In this document: piece after piece, positions 36,610 to 50,944 of the stretch
Numbering within the stretch: the stretch's first letter is position 1
Layout of the letters: every line of letters starts with the position of its first letter
Assembly: GCF_000699445.3 (NCBI RefSeq)
Contig: NC_067202.1
Span: 10,473,458-10,537,457, forward strand
Direction: 5' to 3'
DNA from: Schistosoma haematobium
Lineage: Eukaryota > Platyhelminthes > Trematoda > Strigeidida > Schistosomatidae
DNA length: 64,000 bases
Made by a program: the position numbers and the translations under genes
The notes under the pieces: model-generated
What the model was told of the DNA's origin: nothing
What the model saw: only the letters and a program-made list of their open reading frames with translations
Databases searched by the model: none

Positions 36610-36890
36610 TTATTCATTCTATTATTAAAACACGTAAACATTGGTACGAGGAGCTACCAAATAGATATGCGCCACATAAATCATTCGATTAGTTCCTGAA
36701 AGAACAAGTGGCGTATGAACCAATCGCTGATCACCGGCTACCATGGAGTTGCATCTTCTGACGTTGTTCCACTGCCTTTTGGGTAGGACCTTTAGGTCAA
36801 AGTCTCCAGGCGTGACCTCCTAGGAAAACCACCTGCTTTAGTTTGGGTACCCGGGCAGTATCCCAGCATTCACACAAATCAAAACCGAAT
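36610..36890 (+). repeat. Dispersed repeat with inverted left end
   Basis: Direct copy (36700-36885) of the repeat at 21350-21535, preceded at 36615-36690 by an inverted copy of what is the right end of the 21-kb unit. Confidence 0.6.
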
Positions 36891-37608
36891 ACAATGAATA
36901 TGTGGTTGATTGTTAAGATCATTTATTGTCACTGGTAATATCTGTTTCACTGACGACTTGATTAAGATTATTTGTCACAAAGAATATGAAGTTAATTTCT
37001 CAAGTTTTAGTTAATTGTTATGGATGATGATTGAAAAATAACTGAAAATTATTCTTCATTTAATAAACTTCACAAAATCTTTAATTGAATAAGATATCAG
37101 TCAATAACTGTAGGCAGAGAGAAAAAACGTGTTACACGTAATTTCAAAATAATGTTAATGTAATTCGAAAACCTCATAGAATTCGTAATTATGCCACGTC
37201 TAATAACACTACTGTGGTAGAACTATTCTTAATAATAATAATAATAATAACAATTATTATTATTATCTTATAGATGAAGTATTGAAAATCATGGCAAAAA
37301 GAATTGTAACAAATCCCCTACAGTTACCCATGTTATATTATTTTAATCAAATCTTTCACGCTACATTTGAATTAATATCATTCTTTCCTAAAGTATTTGT
37401 ATAAGTTATCTGAGCACATTTATCCCCTTATCCATTCATGAAATTTAAAGAAAACATCAATTTCCCATCTTACCAAACATGTGTGTCTTATTTTTTTGGT
37501 TTACCTAACAACGTATTTCAAATTATTTGTGTGTGTATGTGTGTGTAGGTGTGTAAGTGGGTATTAATTATAATAATAATTATTATTATTAATTATTGCT
37601 AAACTTAC

Positions 37609-37691
37609 CCCAGGCAACGTCTGTTTACCATGTAAAGCATCTTGACATTTTAAAGCTGATTGTCTATGACAAAATGTAACGAAGGCACAAC
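37609..37691 (-). CDS. CELF: CELF exon: RRM1, RNP1 region (83 nt)
   Basis: This 83-nt exon follows the acceptor ATTTATAG in phase 1 and ends at CCTGGG|GTAAGT. It encodes [20 protein letters not shown] and then GKQTLPG, the RNP1 strand and second helix of RRM1 (family pattern KGCAFVTF...AL.AQ.ALH...TLPG). The length matches the conserved CELF exon. The preceding exon should carry the RNP2 motif (MFVGQIPR-like) and end in phase 1. No such sequence was found between 37692 and 64000 on the minus strand. Confidence 0.94.
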
Positions 37692-40600
37692 CTATAAATT
37701 GAAACATTGTACAGATCATTAATTGTATTATTATTATTATTATTATTATTTTGACTAAAAGCTATGGATTCAAAATACAAAAAAATAAAACAACAACTAA
37801 ATAGCTTTAGAAAATATCTACATATTTTAATTGGCTTAAAATAAAGTCTCAATGAACATGTTGAGCTGTTATGATGATTATTCTTCCGGAACAAAGAAAA
37901 GACAAAAAAACTGTTATATAATCATGAAATATTTATAAATAATTACCAGGTATTAATATTACTCTATAAAACTTTGTTATTCTTTTTGACATAGAAATAA
38001 TCATGTGAGATTATATTTTATATAAAATTATTATATTGAATAGAATTAAAAATATATATATAAGTGTTATACTACTTATGTTGACTAAACTTAAGTAGTT
38101 AATTGATTTAGATTATTACAGAAATATTAATGATTCATATCGATTTATCGATTTCTTCAATAATTGAATTCATCAGTTGATGTAAACTAGACCGCCATTG
38201 AAAACTTGGAAGCACTGCACGGCTTTTCCGCACTGTCGAACAGTCCCATACTAAGACGACTCATGAAATCAACTAATAAAAAATCATTACAATCTCCACC
38301 ACCCTCCTATTCTAATAATTTATCAATCTTACTAATCCTGTATAGTTGGGGCTATATTATGAATGAAACTAGACAGATTTATTATGATATTTATGAATAT
38401 CAATCTGTACAATTCAGTAAAGAATACAGAAGGGAAACAGGTAGTAGTTATTTTCAGTACATTCAATTAATACTTCACACTTAACTGTTACATAGGTAGT
38501 TCTTCTAAACTTATCTATGAAATTTTATCCAACTAAACCACAACTTTTAGATTTCTTGTTTTTAAATATGAAATTAGGTTATAGAAATCTATCCAATTAC
38601 ATTTCTGATCTCCTTACGTCCGAAAACGTTTACATGATCATTTTTTGTTTATTCTGACCATATAACTAAGTACAAAATTACGTTTACATTTTCATCATTT
38701 TATGTCATATTCAATCACTATGTAAATAGTTTTGATTAGTTTCTCATTCCCTCGTATTAATCAATTATTTTTTCATAGATATCAATACGTCTAGTTGTAT
38801 ATCAACACTCCTAGGTGGTTTGAGGCAGTCAGTGAGTGGAGAACTCTTCTTGATGTAGATTTCATGTTAGTTGACACTTTTCAGAAGAGCATATCCTTAA
38901 ACTTGAGGGAACTTATCTTTCCTGTGTGATTAAAATCGGCTTCATACACTTTAACAGTCTGCAACATAACCACTTAGCTAATCTGAAATACTTATATTGA
39001 TTGATCACTGAGCAGTGAGCAACGTCATGTTCGTCTGGTGATAGGTGCTACTGGAATTCTATTGATCAAATTGCAACGTAGCTATAATTTTTAGTGGCTT
39101 GACATCGTGTGCATTATACAATGATGTTAGGTATTTGGATTAGATCGATGAGAATTTCTGAAAAGGGGAATGTGATCTACTAAATATCAATTCAGTAGCC
39201 TGAGATTGTCGTGTTTACTGTGAGGTCGAAATACTCGGAGTTCAATTTGTTATAAGATTTTGAATGCCTACTAGTGAAAAGTCGTGAACCAAAAAGTTCA
39301 TCAGTTTTTTAAGGTTTATTAAGACAGTTTCTAGACCTTATTGTTAAAATAATATTCCTACATAACCTCATTAATCCGAGTGTGAATATCTTCTCATTAT
39401 TCTTATAGCAAAGAGAAATGTCATGGGAAATAGTCACGTACAAAATTTTTATTGTTGAATTCATTCAAACGTTAGTGGGATAGAGTTATGAGATGGCGAT
39501 ACAATGTAGCTGTTCGTAGAAAACACCTACTTTAACATACCTACACTTCAATAGCTCGTCTATTATTCAAATAGTCTCTTGGCAACTATCCTGTAAACAA
39601 AATATATTAAATCAGGAGTTAATCGATTTCGGTGGTATGCACAATCTATATAGAAAGAAGTACCGGTTTGACACGTTCAACATTATCATTGTAACTTAAT
39701 GATGATGAAAACCAAAAAAAAGTTAAACAGTGTGGAGATTATATTTAAGTGTTTCCATAAGAGTTTTTAAATTATGAAAGATAAATATCACTCACTTTTT
39801 ACTTTACTCTAGAATCTACAAGTCATCCATTCGAGTCTGATAGGCAGGTCCACATGTACGTCTTTCATTATGTCAACATTAATTAGGCAATTAAATTTAG
39901 AAAAGTGTCCTTAATTTCGGTAAAATTTCTCTTTGATAAACAATCTATCAATCGAATTGTACCATTATTTATTTAGTTTATAGTAAATAAAGTTAAAAAC
40001 AATATTTTTTGAATAAGGGAGTGACTCAAACTTTTACCCTTCCAAAATCTACGGTTCACAAGTAAATGTTCTTTGTGTAAGTTATATTAATCACAAATTA
40101 ATCTCAGGGGTCAAAGTGGAACCTGAAGTTTCTAGATGTGATACCTCATAAGGTCGTGTATGTTCACTTGCATTTGGAAGTCGTATAGTAGGACAAAATT
40201 GGTGTCCACTGACCCCTGGTTTTCAATGGCGCTCTTACTGAAAGCAGTCTACGTTGAACACAATCTACAAATAAAACCGATCTCCACGAGACCCCTTCAA
40301 CCGAAATAGATTTTTTGGAAAATAAGCATAACTAAGTCGTTGCTATGTGTTCAAAGTTGTTTTAAGCAAAACTCTCGTTTAAGAAAGTTTCAATTAATGT
40401 TAGTTTATGTGTGTCCGAAATGATAAGATACAGGTTTGCATATGTATATCTATTAACATATGTGGATAATAATGTAGAATTGTTTCACTCAAACATCTAA
40501 TTAATTATATTGATGTCTGCATGAGGTATATGTGTGTATGTCTCTATCATTTTGTGTTGAACAAAACAAGTAAATTAATGGATTACCGAATCAGATTACA

Positions 40601-43600
40601 TTCAGTCAGTATAACATAGTTTTGGCTAGTTTCTTTTAAAATAATTACTTTACTTATATGTGTAACAATAACTACTACTAGAAATAATGAATATAGAGAA
40701 TGTCTCTATTTCTCCGACTCTCAGTCAATTTTAATCTATTTCTTTCGACATCTTTGAGACATTAATTTTTTTGTATGACCTAAGATTTAGATATGAGAAA
40801 ATACCTGATCGATGAAAACACATGTTACTAAGCAATCTAACAATTTTATTGTATTCTGATTGAAATACACTTCAACCGTCTCTCAGGGGTATCCAAAGCC
40901 TAAATGGTATCTTTTTTTAAAATTTTGTTGAGAAAATCTTATTATTATGATTGAAAGGTTTGTAATGGCTCATTTTAATCTGAAAATAGTTTAGATTGAT
41001 AAAGTTACTATAACTGAGAGAGTAATTCTAAACTGAGTTCGAGGCCAGGACGCACTGAATAGTCATATTGCATTAGTCTCCAGAAATGCATATTATACCA
41101 GGGAACGAAAAAATGTTTATCAGCAGGATTGAATAATTTTCGTACTAAAACATAAATTAATTGAAGTTGGATCTGCTGTAATGTTGTCTTATAACTCAGT
41201 GGACTTGAGGGCAATTAAATGTTTGATACGTACGTCTGAGGAGCACTGTATTAGGACAAAACTGCTGTTCATTATAAACGTTTTAAAAATTTTTCTTATC
41301 CATTTGCTTACAATTTATTTATTAATTTTACAAATGGGTTTTAGTAAGTTAAGGAAAATGTCTCCTTGTCAACCAACATCATCTAGAGATAATGAAAACC
41401 AGGAGACGTGCACATATTATATATGAACTTATCAGTGGTGATAATCCACAATCGTTTATTCAGTAAGAATCAGAAACTTTAAATCTTGCAAAGTGAGTGG
41501 AATACATCTAGACCGCTTAGATAGAATTTGACATTCTTTCTCACACTTCATCTTTTGCATAGCTGGGTTGTTCAAACGTAGAAATTTGTATCAGTAACTA
41601 ATTTGAGTAGAAATCGATCATTGAGAATTTAGTTCTCAATGTATGTGAGAAGCACCATATGATTAGTTAATATCATCACCATTAGACTTTTCTGTTTTCA
41701 TTCATCCTTCTACTACTATTATAATTGTGTTCTTTTTAGAAAGACCATTCTTTATACACATCTTTTCAAATCGTTGTGTGTTCACGACCGGATGGAATGT
41801 GATGTCTATTTTTTTAACATGTAAAATTTATTTCAATGAACCTTCTAACTATTTGATTCACTTTATTACTAATTCAGTAATTAATCACCTAACTGATTCA
41901 TTCTGTTCGCTATTTTTTTTTTGAAAAATTTTATTAATTATAAGAATGGTGAGAATTTAATAACCGGGTTGTATTATTTGTTTATTCTTTATTAGAACTA
42001 CCCACTCCTATCCCCCACCATTATAGAGATCTAAAATTCTATTCTACTTTCACAAATATGACGAAACAATAAATTTGTTTTTCAATTAATTGATTAATGA
42101 TTGAGAATTTCAATTATTTCTCAACAATTTTGTTGTTGTTGTTGGTAATATGAATAAGTTACCATTACTATTGTACACAATCGTTCTCATTTTCATTGTC
42201 ATGTCAATCACTGGTGAGACATATATTGTAAAAAAAAAAGGAAGTAGCGCGAAATAACACTAGTTAAAACAACGAATTTACAGATAAAAACATAATTCAT
42301 TAGAACTTTTGAATGAATAAATAAATAAGTAGTATCGTGTTTCCCTTCTTTAAAAAAGAAAAGTTTTTGCTAGTTTATGTTATTTGTGAGTATGAGTAAA
42401 TTAAGTGAATAGAACAAAGAAAGTATTTGAAGGGAGCGAGGGAAGGAGGTGGGGGGGGGATTAAAATTATTAACTATTCATCATTTGTATATTGCATAGT
42501 AATATTCTATTTTCTTTAAATGAGTAAAGTTCACTTCTTAAAATGTTAAGTTTTCAAAAACATTTTATTAAAGAAAAATTACTCAGATAGTTGTTACTGA
42601 TTTTATTAAATGATCAATACAATACATTATTCATTAACTAATGTTTAACATTGGTAACTAATCTTATGATATAACAGTTAATAACTTAACTTTTAAACTA
42701 AAAGTACTGGGTGGTCTTAACACAACTCATCATTCATTGTGAGGGTACACATTTTACTAGTTGACAAAATTGAGACGTTGTATCAAGAAGCAAAAATACA
42801 AAATGGATTTTCTAATAATACTGCCATTTATAAATTGATAACTTTTTTGGTTATCGATTTTAAAAAGACATACAGTTGACGACTTCTGATTAATATGCCT
42901 TTACTCATTAGTTCAAATTTGAATGTAGTTGCTAGTCTCAGCAATGAAATATCACGTGTACTACCTCTTGTTGTTAACTGGCTGGAAGTGATTGACTATA
43001 AGGTCTGAACTTCAGCTTTAAGCTAGTCAAGACGCCTCAGTATCAACAATCTTGATGAAAGCAATGCTTCTTTTGGGTTTTGAGGCAGTGTTGTTGAGTG
43101 TCACACTAAGTGAATGCCTACTAGCACAAAAATAAAATCTAGGACTGTTAATAGATTGCTTCTCTCCTCTTTAGATTGAAAACTAGAGACCATTTTCCAG
43201 AGAACCGCATTTAACTCATTCAGTAACCAGTGAACTTATTGAGTAAGCCACCTGTTTCCCTAAGATGCTATCTGGAAAGACAACGAATAATTTGTGGATA
43301 AAATCAATCAATTCAGCACAATACTGTTGAAATATCCTTCTTCTAAGTTTCAAGTCTTTTTCTTTGACATTTTACAACTATTCACATTCAGTTAACATCT
43401 CAATGAATTCAAGAAGATAACTATCCTTTGATCAACTTTTAAAAAGTTAAATGACAATTTAATGAAAAGAACATTCCATTTACAACATTTCTATGCATAA
43501 ATTGGTGTTACATCATTTCCAATGTTTAAGGATTAAAAAACAACTTGTGTAACAATCTATATGACTATGAAAGTAATCAAGAAACATACTTTCCTATTGC

Positions 43601-44235
43601 AAACCAACTTGATTTGAAAGTGAAGTAATCTAAACATTATTCATTCTATACTTATAATAAATCAGGCTATTTGTATAGATAAAATAATTGATGCTAACGA
43701 GAAATCGAATATTTACTTCGTCATAAGTAAATTAGTTCCTTTCTACTCAATAGATGGTCTTCCTTTTTTTAATTTAGGAAATGAATGTACAGAAGACAAA
43801 TTGGCGCTTTGTTTTACATATCTACATCCTCTCTGAGTAACTAGTTACATAATGGTCATACAAAACATGTTTCTATACACATATATACTGATCATTAATT
43901 CTGGATAACTATTAAAGAAAGACAATATAAATCCGTAAAACAGCTTATTATTTAAGCATTTCATTAATTTAATTCATATTGAGTTTTCGAAAAAAAATTA
44001 GGAAAAGAGACAGTTTGACAGTTTATACATTCTGAAATAGATGGTTAGTTTATTAATTTAGATTTCAATAGTTGAATACTAACCTAGTGGTTAAATGACA
44101 CATTACGCAATATGAGAAATTTGTGTACTATCTTTAATTCATTTTAGTCAGTTTTAGTTTTAGATGATTTTACAGCTTACATCAGTACATCCTTAATAAC
44201 TATCATTTGATTGAATTAATATTAATCAACATATG

Positions 44236-44600
44236 TTCACTAGTGACTGGCTTCAAGAGGTATTTCCTGGAGTTCTAGTGAGAAGCAGTGACTAGTGCAG
44301 TTCAACTGGGTTTGTTGTGAGATAGTAACTCACTGAAGACAACGGTAGATGTGTTGCTCAATTTCGTGGATTGGTTGAAATTAGACATTACCTCCGTTGG
44401 ATGCCAGCTCAGTGGTCTAGTGGTTAGGCGCTCGTGCGCAAGACTGATAGGTCCTGGGCTGGAATCTTGCGAGGCAGGATCGTGAATGCGCACTGTCACA
44501 GAGGAGTCCCACACTAGAACAAAACGGCCGTCCAGTGCTTCCAGGTTTTCCATGGTGATCTAGCTTCAATTGACCAATGATCTCAATCATTGAAATTAAT
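44236..44600 (+). mobile_element. Near full-length hammerhead SINE
   Basis: Leader from CACTAGTGACTGGCTTC, box A-like CTCAGTGGTCTAGTGG (about 44407), degraded box B, hammerhead segment 44488-44538 and tail to 44598. Stem I and stem III (ACGGCCGTC) are kept, but U4 of the core is A (CAGAGGA) and GGACGAAA reads GAACAAAA, so it should not cleave. Confidence 0.8.
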
Positions 44601-47600
44601 TGAATTAATTGATTTCTACAAACTACCTAATTCAATAATCATCGTCTGCTCTCTTATGAATAGATTCAATATCAAATTCCTATGTAAAAACGCCAGTGAA
44701 TAGATCTCTTTATAATCGGAAGTGAGACAATTTCCATTTGATACAAAGTCACTACAAAGTAATATACAAATGAGGAGGCTGGGTTTCATCCAGAATGAAT
44801 ACAGTAATCATCCCGTTTTACTCACAACCTTCTCAGTAGAATATGATATTAATATATTGGAATACAATACTCCTAAAGAGATACACAAAATAACTGTGTT
44901 ATAAGTTATTTAATATGTATATATAGCGTTGTAGAGAAATCCGGAGAAGTAGAAAGGATAGAAAATTATTTCTGTAAGAATAATAACTCCGCCTGGATCC
45001 TCCCTGGGACTACTGCCGGTTTCAAGCCCGGTTAGAAGAGGAGGGTTGGGCATGGGGTTAGCGATCTCATCCCATAGAAAATTAACTTGCTAAAAAAACG
45101 CTAACCAGAAAAAGAATAATTCTGAAATTTTACTACTACACTAATTATATGGTATTGAATAAATTGAAGTTCAACAGTGTCGGTCGTGAGACAGATATTA
45201 TCGATAAATATAGTTAATATTTGCTCAATGTAGCAAATCGACTGAGGTTAGAAATGCAAACCAATGGAGGTTCACTATGAAACTTGAACACCTTCTCTTT
45301 GATCCATGTATAGATCATGAATGAGGATCGCAACTGAGGAATCTTACGACTGAGAAGAAAAAAAACTACCTCTGGTTTCAAATAGTGGGTTACCTTAATT
45401 CAATTTGTTATATCTAGAGCTTACTATGCCGCATATAACTTGAGCACTCGATGCTAGAACCGTACCAAGTCTCAAATGAGAATACAGAAAACAAGTAAAA
45501 GGAATGTTATTCCAAACAGTGTCAATTAATCATCATTATAGTTATTCGACCCGCACACACTGGAGGTTATTAGCATTTGCCCAATAGGGAAGCTACACTT
45601 AAAGATTTTGGAATATCTTCAACTTTTTCTGAGCTTCTTAGAGTTTCGTCGAGTTCACCTATAGATTGTTCTCACACAGTTTCTAAGGTGAACTAAATAA
45701 GTAATCCTTAATGGTTAAAATATTAACTGATTTAAGTCAGAATTTGTATCATGTATCTTATAGAAATTAAATATCAACTCTATAACTAAATGGATAACAT
45801 ATAAATTCTAATTTTTTCTATAAAAAAAAATAGAGATAATAATGATTTATTTATTTATCCGTTTCGTTCTTGTTGTTGATTATTTATCCTAGTTGACCTT
45901 AAGATCATCAAATGACAAAAACATAACTCATTTATTTATTTACTCAATTTTTAACCTTGATGTTTATTTTCAACATTCAATCACAAACAATCTATAAACA
46001 GTTGATGATATCCTGAAATGGAAGCCCCAACCCCTCTATTATTATTATTATTACGCTGTTTCTCTTCACTTTTAATTAATCAAACGATTAAACTGACTGA
46101 TCTATCCAACTTGACCATTAATATCACTAACATAGAATGGGTTAAATGTTTTAAAGTCATTTAAAAATTGTTTACTCTTTCTCTCTCACACTGAAAGAAT
46201 ATGATTGTTTTTATTATGCATACATATATATGAGTGTGTGTACCAATGGTTGTAAGATACAAAGCAGAAGGAGAAAACTTAGTTGAATAATATGAATAAA
46301 TAAATTGAAAATAAACAAACAATAAATCAGTCCCTTTTAAGGAATCAATGGAAATCTAACATTATTATTGATGATAGTCCAGGGTACATCATGCTGGTTA
46401 GCACTCAGTAATACCGAAAAATCTTGATGTTCATTTAACATAGTTATTTATGTTGTAAGTAATGACTGATAAATCTCAAGTCGATAAAGCAAGACTTTAT
46501 GTAAATAACATCCATGACTACGATGTTAGAAAATATTAACATATTGTATGCTTAATAGTGATTAATATCTAATGGTAATTACCGGATAAACCTTGACATT
46601 TAAGGAGTAAGGCAATGACCTACCAGTGGCATTGAATAATACTTAGGAAATGTCATGAATTGAATGGAGTTGGGAATGTAACTCAATGCTGTCTCATTAA
46701 TCTGAAGGTTAAACAATCGTATTAAGAACTGAAAGCCCTCAGTTCAATCACTGGTACGATCATAAGCGCGTACTTTTGAAAAATCGCCTAATAGGATGAG
46801 ACAGTTATCTAATATTACCTGGTTTTCAATCGTTGTCCAACGAAAGTCGATTCGTGGTGTAAACTATAATATATTTAGTAAACAGTTGTTTTTGTGCTAA
46901 TTTTTTATAGACCTACTGGTAATTTTTTGACTAATCCTTTACAAATTAAGAAGGCTGTATAAATAAGTTGTTCTATGAGGGATTGTCCCATTTGAAATTA
47001 GCTTTTATCAGGGACTGAATTTAATTTTATAAACAGTAATACTCATGAAGGAATAGACAATTATTTCGTCCTAGTGTGTAATTACTCAGTAGTAGTATTC
47101 AACTTCAATCCTAAGAAGGATGTAACCCACTATGTTTATATCTCAAATTCAGAGCCACTTCTGTAGAATACTGAGTTTGTAACCAATGATTTACATTACC
47201 AAAATAAATTATTTTATAGCATTTTTATTCTGTGATCTATTTTTACCTGCCCGAACCGGAATATTAGCTTAATATGCTGTGGGAGAGTTACCTCAATAAG
47301 TGAATGAAACAGAAGATACTTCCCAGCCGAACTTTCACCATGCTTCCAGAAACTCTTGGCACTACTCCTGATTAGAAATAAAATGTAAGAATGTAAGAGG
47401 TCCATTTTCATTCCAGTGAAAACTAAGTTGGTATTTCTGGAAGCTTATAGTGTGTCCTAAAAAATCAACCATTCAAGAGATAAGATTCATGCCATCTGAT
47501 TAAACAGTATTAGGGGTCTGAAACCTTATAACTTCAAATGTTAGAAATCCTTCTTTAATGATTGGGATTGAATTTTTGCAACATCGTTTGAATAACTAAC

Positions 47601-48705
47601 ATTCAATTACATACTATTCACATTAGTTAGGATTTTGATCATAATAACTTTCCAATTGAAACAAACGTCTAATCGACCACTGTTAAACAAATGTCTAATA
47701 ATGTTGAAAATTATTACTATTTAATCAGTCTCCCAACAATCACACTGTGTAATCCTCCTCATGGTTTAGATTTAAAACTCTTAAAATTGTCTATTTTTTA
47801 CTCATGGGTTTGATACTTTATTCACTTAATACTTTTTAGTATTGAGTTTTGCACGCTTATGCAATGGCAAGTTATCATGATAGATTATTCTATCTATGAA
47901 CTAGATAATCGATCCACTTGTTCTGGATGTTTTAATCCCTTCCAGACTTAATCTACAGTTAATTAGTTTATCACTTGCGGTTTAGTTGGCATCTGTTCAT
48001 CTGTGTTAGAGATAGAGTAATAATTTCGTGAATACTTCAACCATTTTTCTTGGAATTTACAGTTTGAATTACATATTACTGAAACGTGAACTAATAATGG
48101 GTTTTAGAATGAAATATTTATAAATATTGTTCATTTTAATGATTGTCTAGATCACTAATTGATTTCTGTAAAATAATATAGTATTGAACTAAAGTTTTGT
48201 CATCTTATATAACTTCGTAATATTAGTGTGAATTCATGAACACAAGGTCTCATAACTACACAACCATTGAAATGTTTACTATCTTTCTTAACGGTACTCT
48301 TTCCTTTCTTCCCTCTAATTCAGCTGAATTCATCCAACAATCTATGGTGAAATCAGTCTAATCTTCACAAACCCTCTGTGTTCAATATTGTATCGAATAT
48401 AACTAAAGTAACAAGAGATAATTATACCACAATTTCAATGAATAAATTCAATTCCCTGTTGGTCATTCTATTGAAGTGATTGTTAGTGTAGTAGGTTTTT
48501 TTTGTCTGAATAAATTTTATTTTAATGTCATAAAATTAACTTCAACAGTCATTTCAAGTTGTCTGCACTAAATGTAAATATTTCAACATTTTCATTTATC
48601 ATTGAAAGAAGAAACAAAAAAAAGAAAAGTAAAGATGAATATGAATTATTTTTATCGGTTACAATCTTCCAAACACTATGTGGTTTAAATGTAAATAAAT
48701 AATTG

Positions 48706-48928
48706 ATTTTTAAGCAAAGATAGATAGTGGTTAACAGTATAATCCAGTTTGATGTGCGTTTCGTCCTATTTGGGACTCGTCAGCTGGATGTACTTGCATC
48801 TCACAGTTGACATCCACTCCGGGACTCAAACCCATTACCTTTCTCTTCAAACGCTATTGCGTTATCCACTTAGCTAGGAAACGCGCGTTCTGCATCCCAC
48901 TGCTAGCCACTATCCATCTTTGCCTAAA
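48706..48928 (-). mobile_element. Second-subfamily hammerhead SINE (Sm-alpha-like) bounded by inverted tails
   Basis: On the minus strand a clear box A (complement of 48859-48876, TAGCTAAGTGGATAACGC) and box B (complement of 48821-48833, GGGTTTGAGTCCC) are followed by a hammerhead at 48742-48789 and a tail to 48706. An inverted copy of that tail (CTGCATCCCACTGCTAGCC, 48890-48928) bounds the other side. This is the clearest Pol III-type promoter in the window. Confidence 0.85.
48742..48789 (-). ncRNA. Hammerhead ribozyme, Sm-alpha type
   Basis: Minus strand: stem I ATCCAG, core CTGACGA (plus 48777-48783), stem II GTCC/GGAC with loop CAAATA, GAAA, a stem III region ACGCACAT, then ATC and CTGGAT closing stem I. 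The core and stem II match the published S. mansoni ribozyme as I remember it. Stem III pairs poorly and three extra A residues precede CTGGAT, so cleavage may be reduced. Confidence 0.75.
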
Positions 48929-49030
48929 AAGCTTGTGACTTAAGGTAATATCGAGGCAGTCCGCACAGGATACACATATGCCAATAGGAGACTGATCAAT
49001 TGAGGTCTTAAATAACAATTTGAAGATACA
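48885..49030 (+). repeat. 3' tail of second hammerhead subfamily
   Basis: Continues from the inverted tail of the element at 48706-48928 and matches 10025-10170 on the same strand. Confidence 0.65.
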
Positions 49031-49284
49031 AGTAGAACAACACCAAGTGAGTTTAAATTATTGATTTGTTCGTTTGTCTGTTGAATACAGGCAGTTGAAT
49101 ACGGTCATATGGTAACGATCTAAGTTTCATGGTACTTGACTTCCACTAACAAAATATGTGATCAATTTTAAAGGTCGAATCTGAAGTGGTTGGTTTCTCC
49201 TTGAAGGTATCGTCTTTATAAGCTCCTTAGTCTGTGCCCCATACTAGAACAAAACATCTATTCAGTGATCACAATTGGTTGATC

Positions 49285-49620
49285 ACTAGGTGATGATCAA
49301 TGTCAACAAGCTTTTCTGTTGACTACCTCCAACCACCATCTAATATCAATTCAATTATCTCTGGTATTCTGAATGACGTCAGTTTGTAAAGAATATTACA
49401 CGATTACTATTTATTTGTTGAGTAATGATCTTTAAAATTATTGGATGGAAAAGTCCTGATCAAATACTATCGGTCAAGTTGGAATACAGCCGCTAGTTTA
49501 AGTGCCTCGACAAAATGTCAGTCAACTCTGGAATAGCTTCCTTTAGAGTCTCGAACTATAAACTTGAGTAGTATGGGTTAGAATCCCATGAGGGGCGTAA
49601 GCCACCTCAAGATCTTAGGT
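49285..49620 (+). repeat. Third-subfamily and tRNA-like repeat fragments
   Basis: CTGTTGACTACCTCCAACCA (near 49315) repeats the 3' end of the element at 31525-31765. Further on, GGGTTAGAATCCC (about 49576) is a box B-like motif. Confidence 0.45.
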
Positions 49621-50129
49621 ATATGTCCAAGCATGTGATTTCTATTTACTGGCTTTTAAAGACGAAATAGCTTAAAATTGCATTAGTCGTTTAGTTTCAA
49701 TTCAGTGGCTTTTATTCACCTATGCATTAAAAATTTGTAAACATTTCAGCTTCATACGAAATTTAACATTATTTCGCCTTCCAGGAACTTGGTCTAAGAT
49801 GTAGGTAAGCCTGTATATTGGTATGATAATTAATAAAAACAATTTCGGAAAAATAGAATAGAAAGTTGAGAAATTTTCTAGGGTTTGATCAGTTTGAAGT
49901 TAGGTTATTTCATGAACCCGATTCAGTTAAACAAACATAGAAAAACAGAGAACTAGACAGTTGTTTCATACTCATAATAGACTCTGAAGCTAATATGATG
50001 AAAGAACAAATATAGAAAATTCAGACCTGACAACTAGAGTACTATCTTTAGATCACTAAGCTAGTATCCAGTGATATGTACTGACAAAAGTTGGAAATAT
50101 AAACCATTGGATAACAAGTCACGAATCAT

Positions 50130-50640
50130 CTCATCTCATCTTACGCCTGTTACTCCTCGTGAAGGAGCATAAGCTGCTCACCAGCATTCACTATCCAACC
50201 CTATCGTGGGCAATCCTTCCCAGCTCTTTCCAGTTCTTATTCATCTTTTTCATATCTGGTTCTATTTCCCGAAGCAATGTGTTCTTTGGCCTTCCTTTTT
50301 TCCGCTTTCCTTCAGGATTCCAAGTTAAGGCTTGCCTAGTGATGCCGTTTTGATGATTTGCGTAATTTATGTCCTATCCATTTCCATCATCTTTTCCGAA
50401 TTTCCTCTTCAGCTGGAAGCTGATTTGTTCTCTCCCACAGGAGGCTGTTGCTAATGGTATCCGGACAATGGATGTTGAGTATCTTGCGTAGACATCTGTC
50501 TATAAACACTTGTACCTTCTTGATGGAGGCTGTATAGTTCTCCAAGTTTCAGCTCCGTACAGTAGAACTAACTGTGTTGACGTTCGTATTGAAGATTCTC
50601 ACTTCGATATTGGTTGAAAGTTGTTTAGAGTTCCAATCAG
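50130..50640 (-). pseudogene. RTE-like non-LTR retrotransposon fragment, C-terminal
   Basis: Minus-strand frames match the C-terminal part of the RTE-type polyprotein seen at 11.9-12.4 kb, including [23 protein letters not shown] and ASLNLES followed by a Lys/Arg-rich [10 protein letters not shown]. Stops and frame shifts are frequent. The segment around YADD is absent, so this is a 5'-truncated dead copy. Confidence 0.8.
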
Positions 50641-50918
50641 ATCCCTGGAAAATTCAAACATTCACATAGTTTCCCAGTGCTTCTTGATATAACTTGACTA
50701 TCTAACTAAATGAAGTTCCAAATCATAGAAATTATAATTCAATATTTGATTTTCTGTTTAATTGTTAATGATTGTCTAGTATTGTCTAAAGTGTTTTTTT
50801 TCTGGTTTTCTTTCTTACATTACCTAATAACAATTAATCTATACAACGAAAAAGGAAAAGATTATTCTCAAATTAATTATTATTTTTTCTTCATAAATCA
50901 TTTGAATTATTCTTATTT

Positions 50919-50944
50919 GTGTGTGTGTGTGTGTGTTTGTATGT
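50919..50944. repeat. (TG)n microsatellite
   Basis: A short GT tract; a CA-rich tract on the same strand follows at about 51235-51282. Confidence 0.9.

Larger units (their letters stand above)
24995..37608. other. CELF RRM1 intron (~12.6 kb), repeat-filled
   Basis: This intron separates the 83-nt and 49-nt exons. It contains a decayed reverse transcriptase, hammerhead SINE relics, a hairpin and microsatellites, listed separately. The remaining frames are low-complexity or repeat-derived, for example the Phe/Leu/Ser-rich frame at 33465-33839, and no further exon was recognised. Confidence 0.55.
2336..37691 (-). other. CELF: CELF3-6/Bruno-3-like RNA-binding protein gene, partial (gene extent in window)
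   Basis: Eight minus-strand exons join in phase through GT-AG boundaries into one CELF-family reading frame, and a ninth is an alternative first exon. CELF proteins bind U/G-rich RNA through three RRMs and control alternative splicing, translation and mRNA decay in nucleus and cytoplasm. The exon lengths 83, 49 and 80 nt equal, as I recall them, those of the vertebrate CELF RRM1/RRM2 exons. Motifs such as [26 protein letters not shown] and [11 protein letters not shown] point to the CELF3-6 branch rather than CELF1/2. Two introns exceed 12 kb. The 5' exon coding the start of RRM1 and the 3' exons coding RRM3 are not in the window. Confidence 0.93.
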
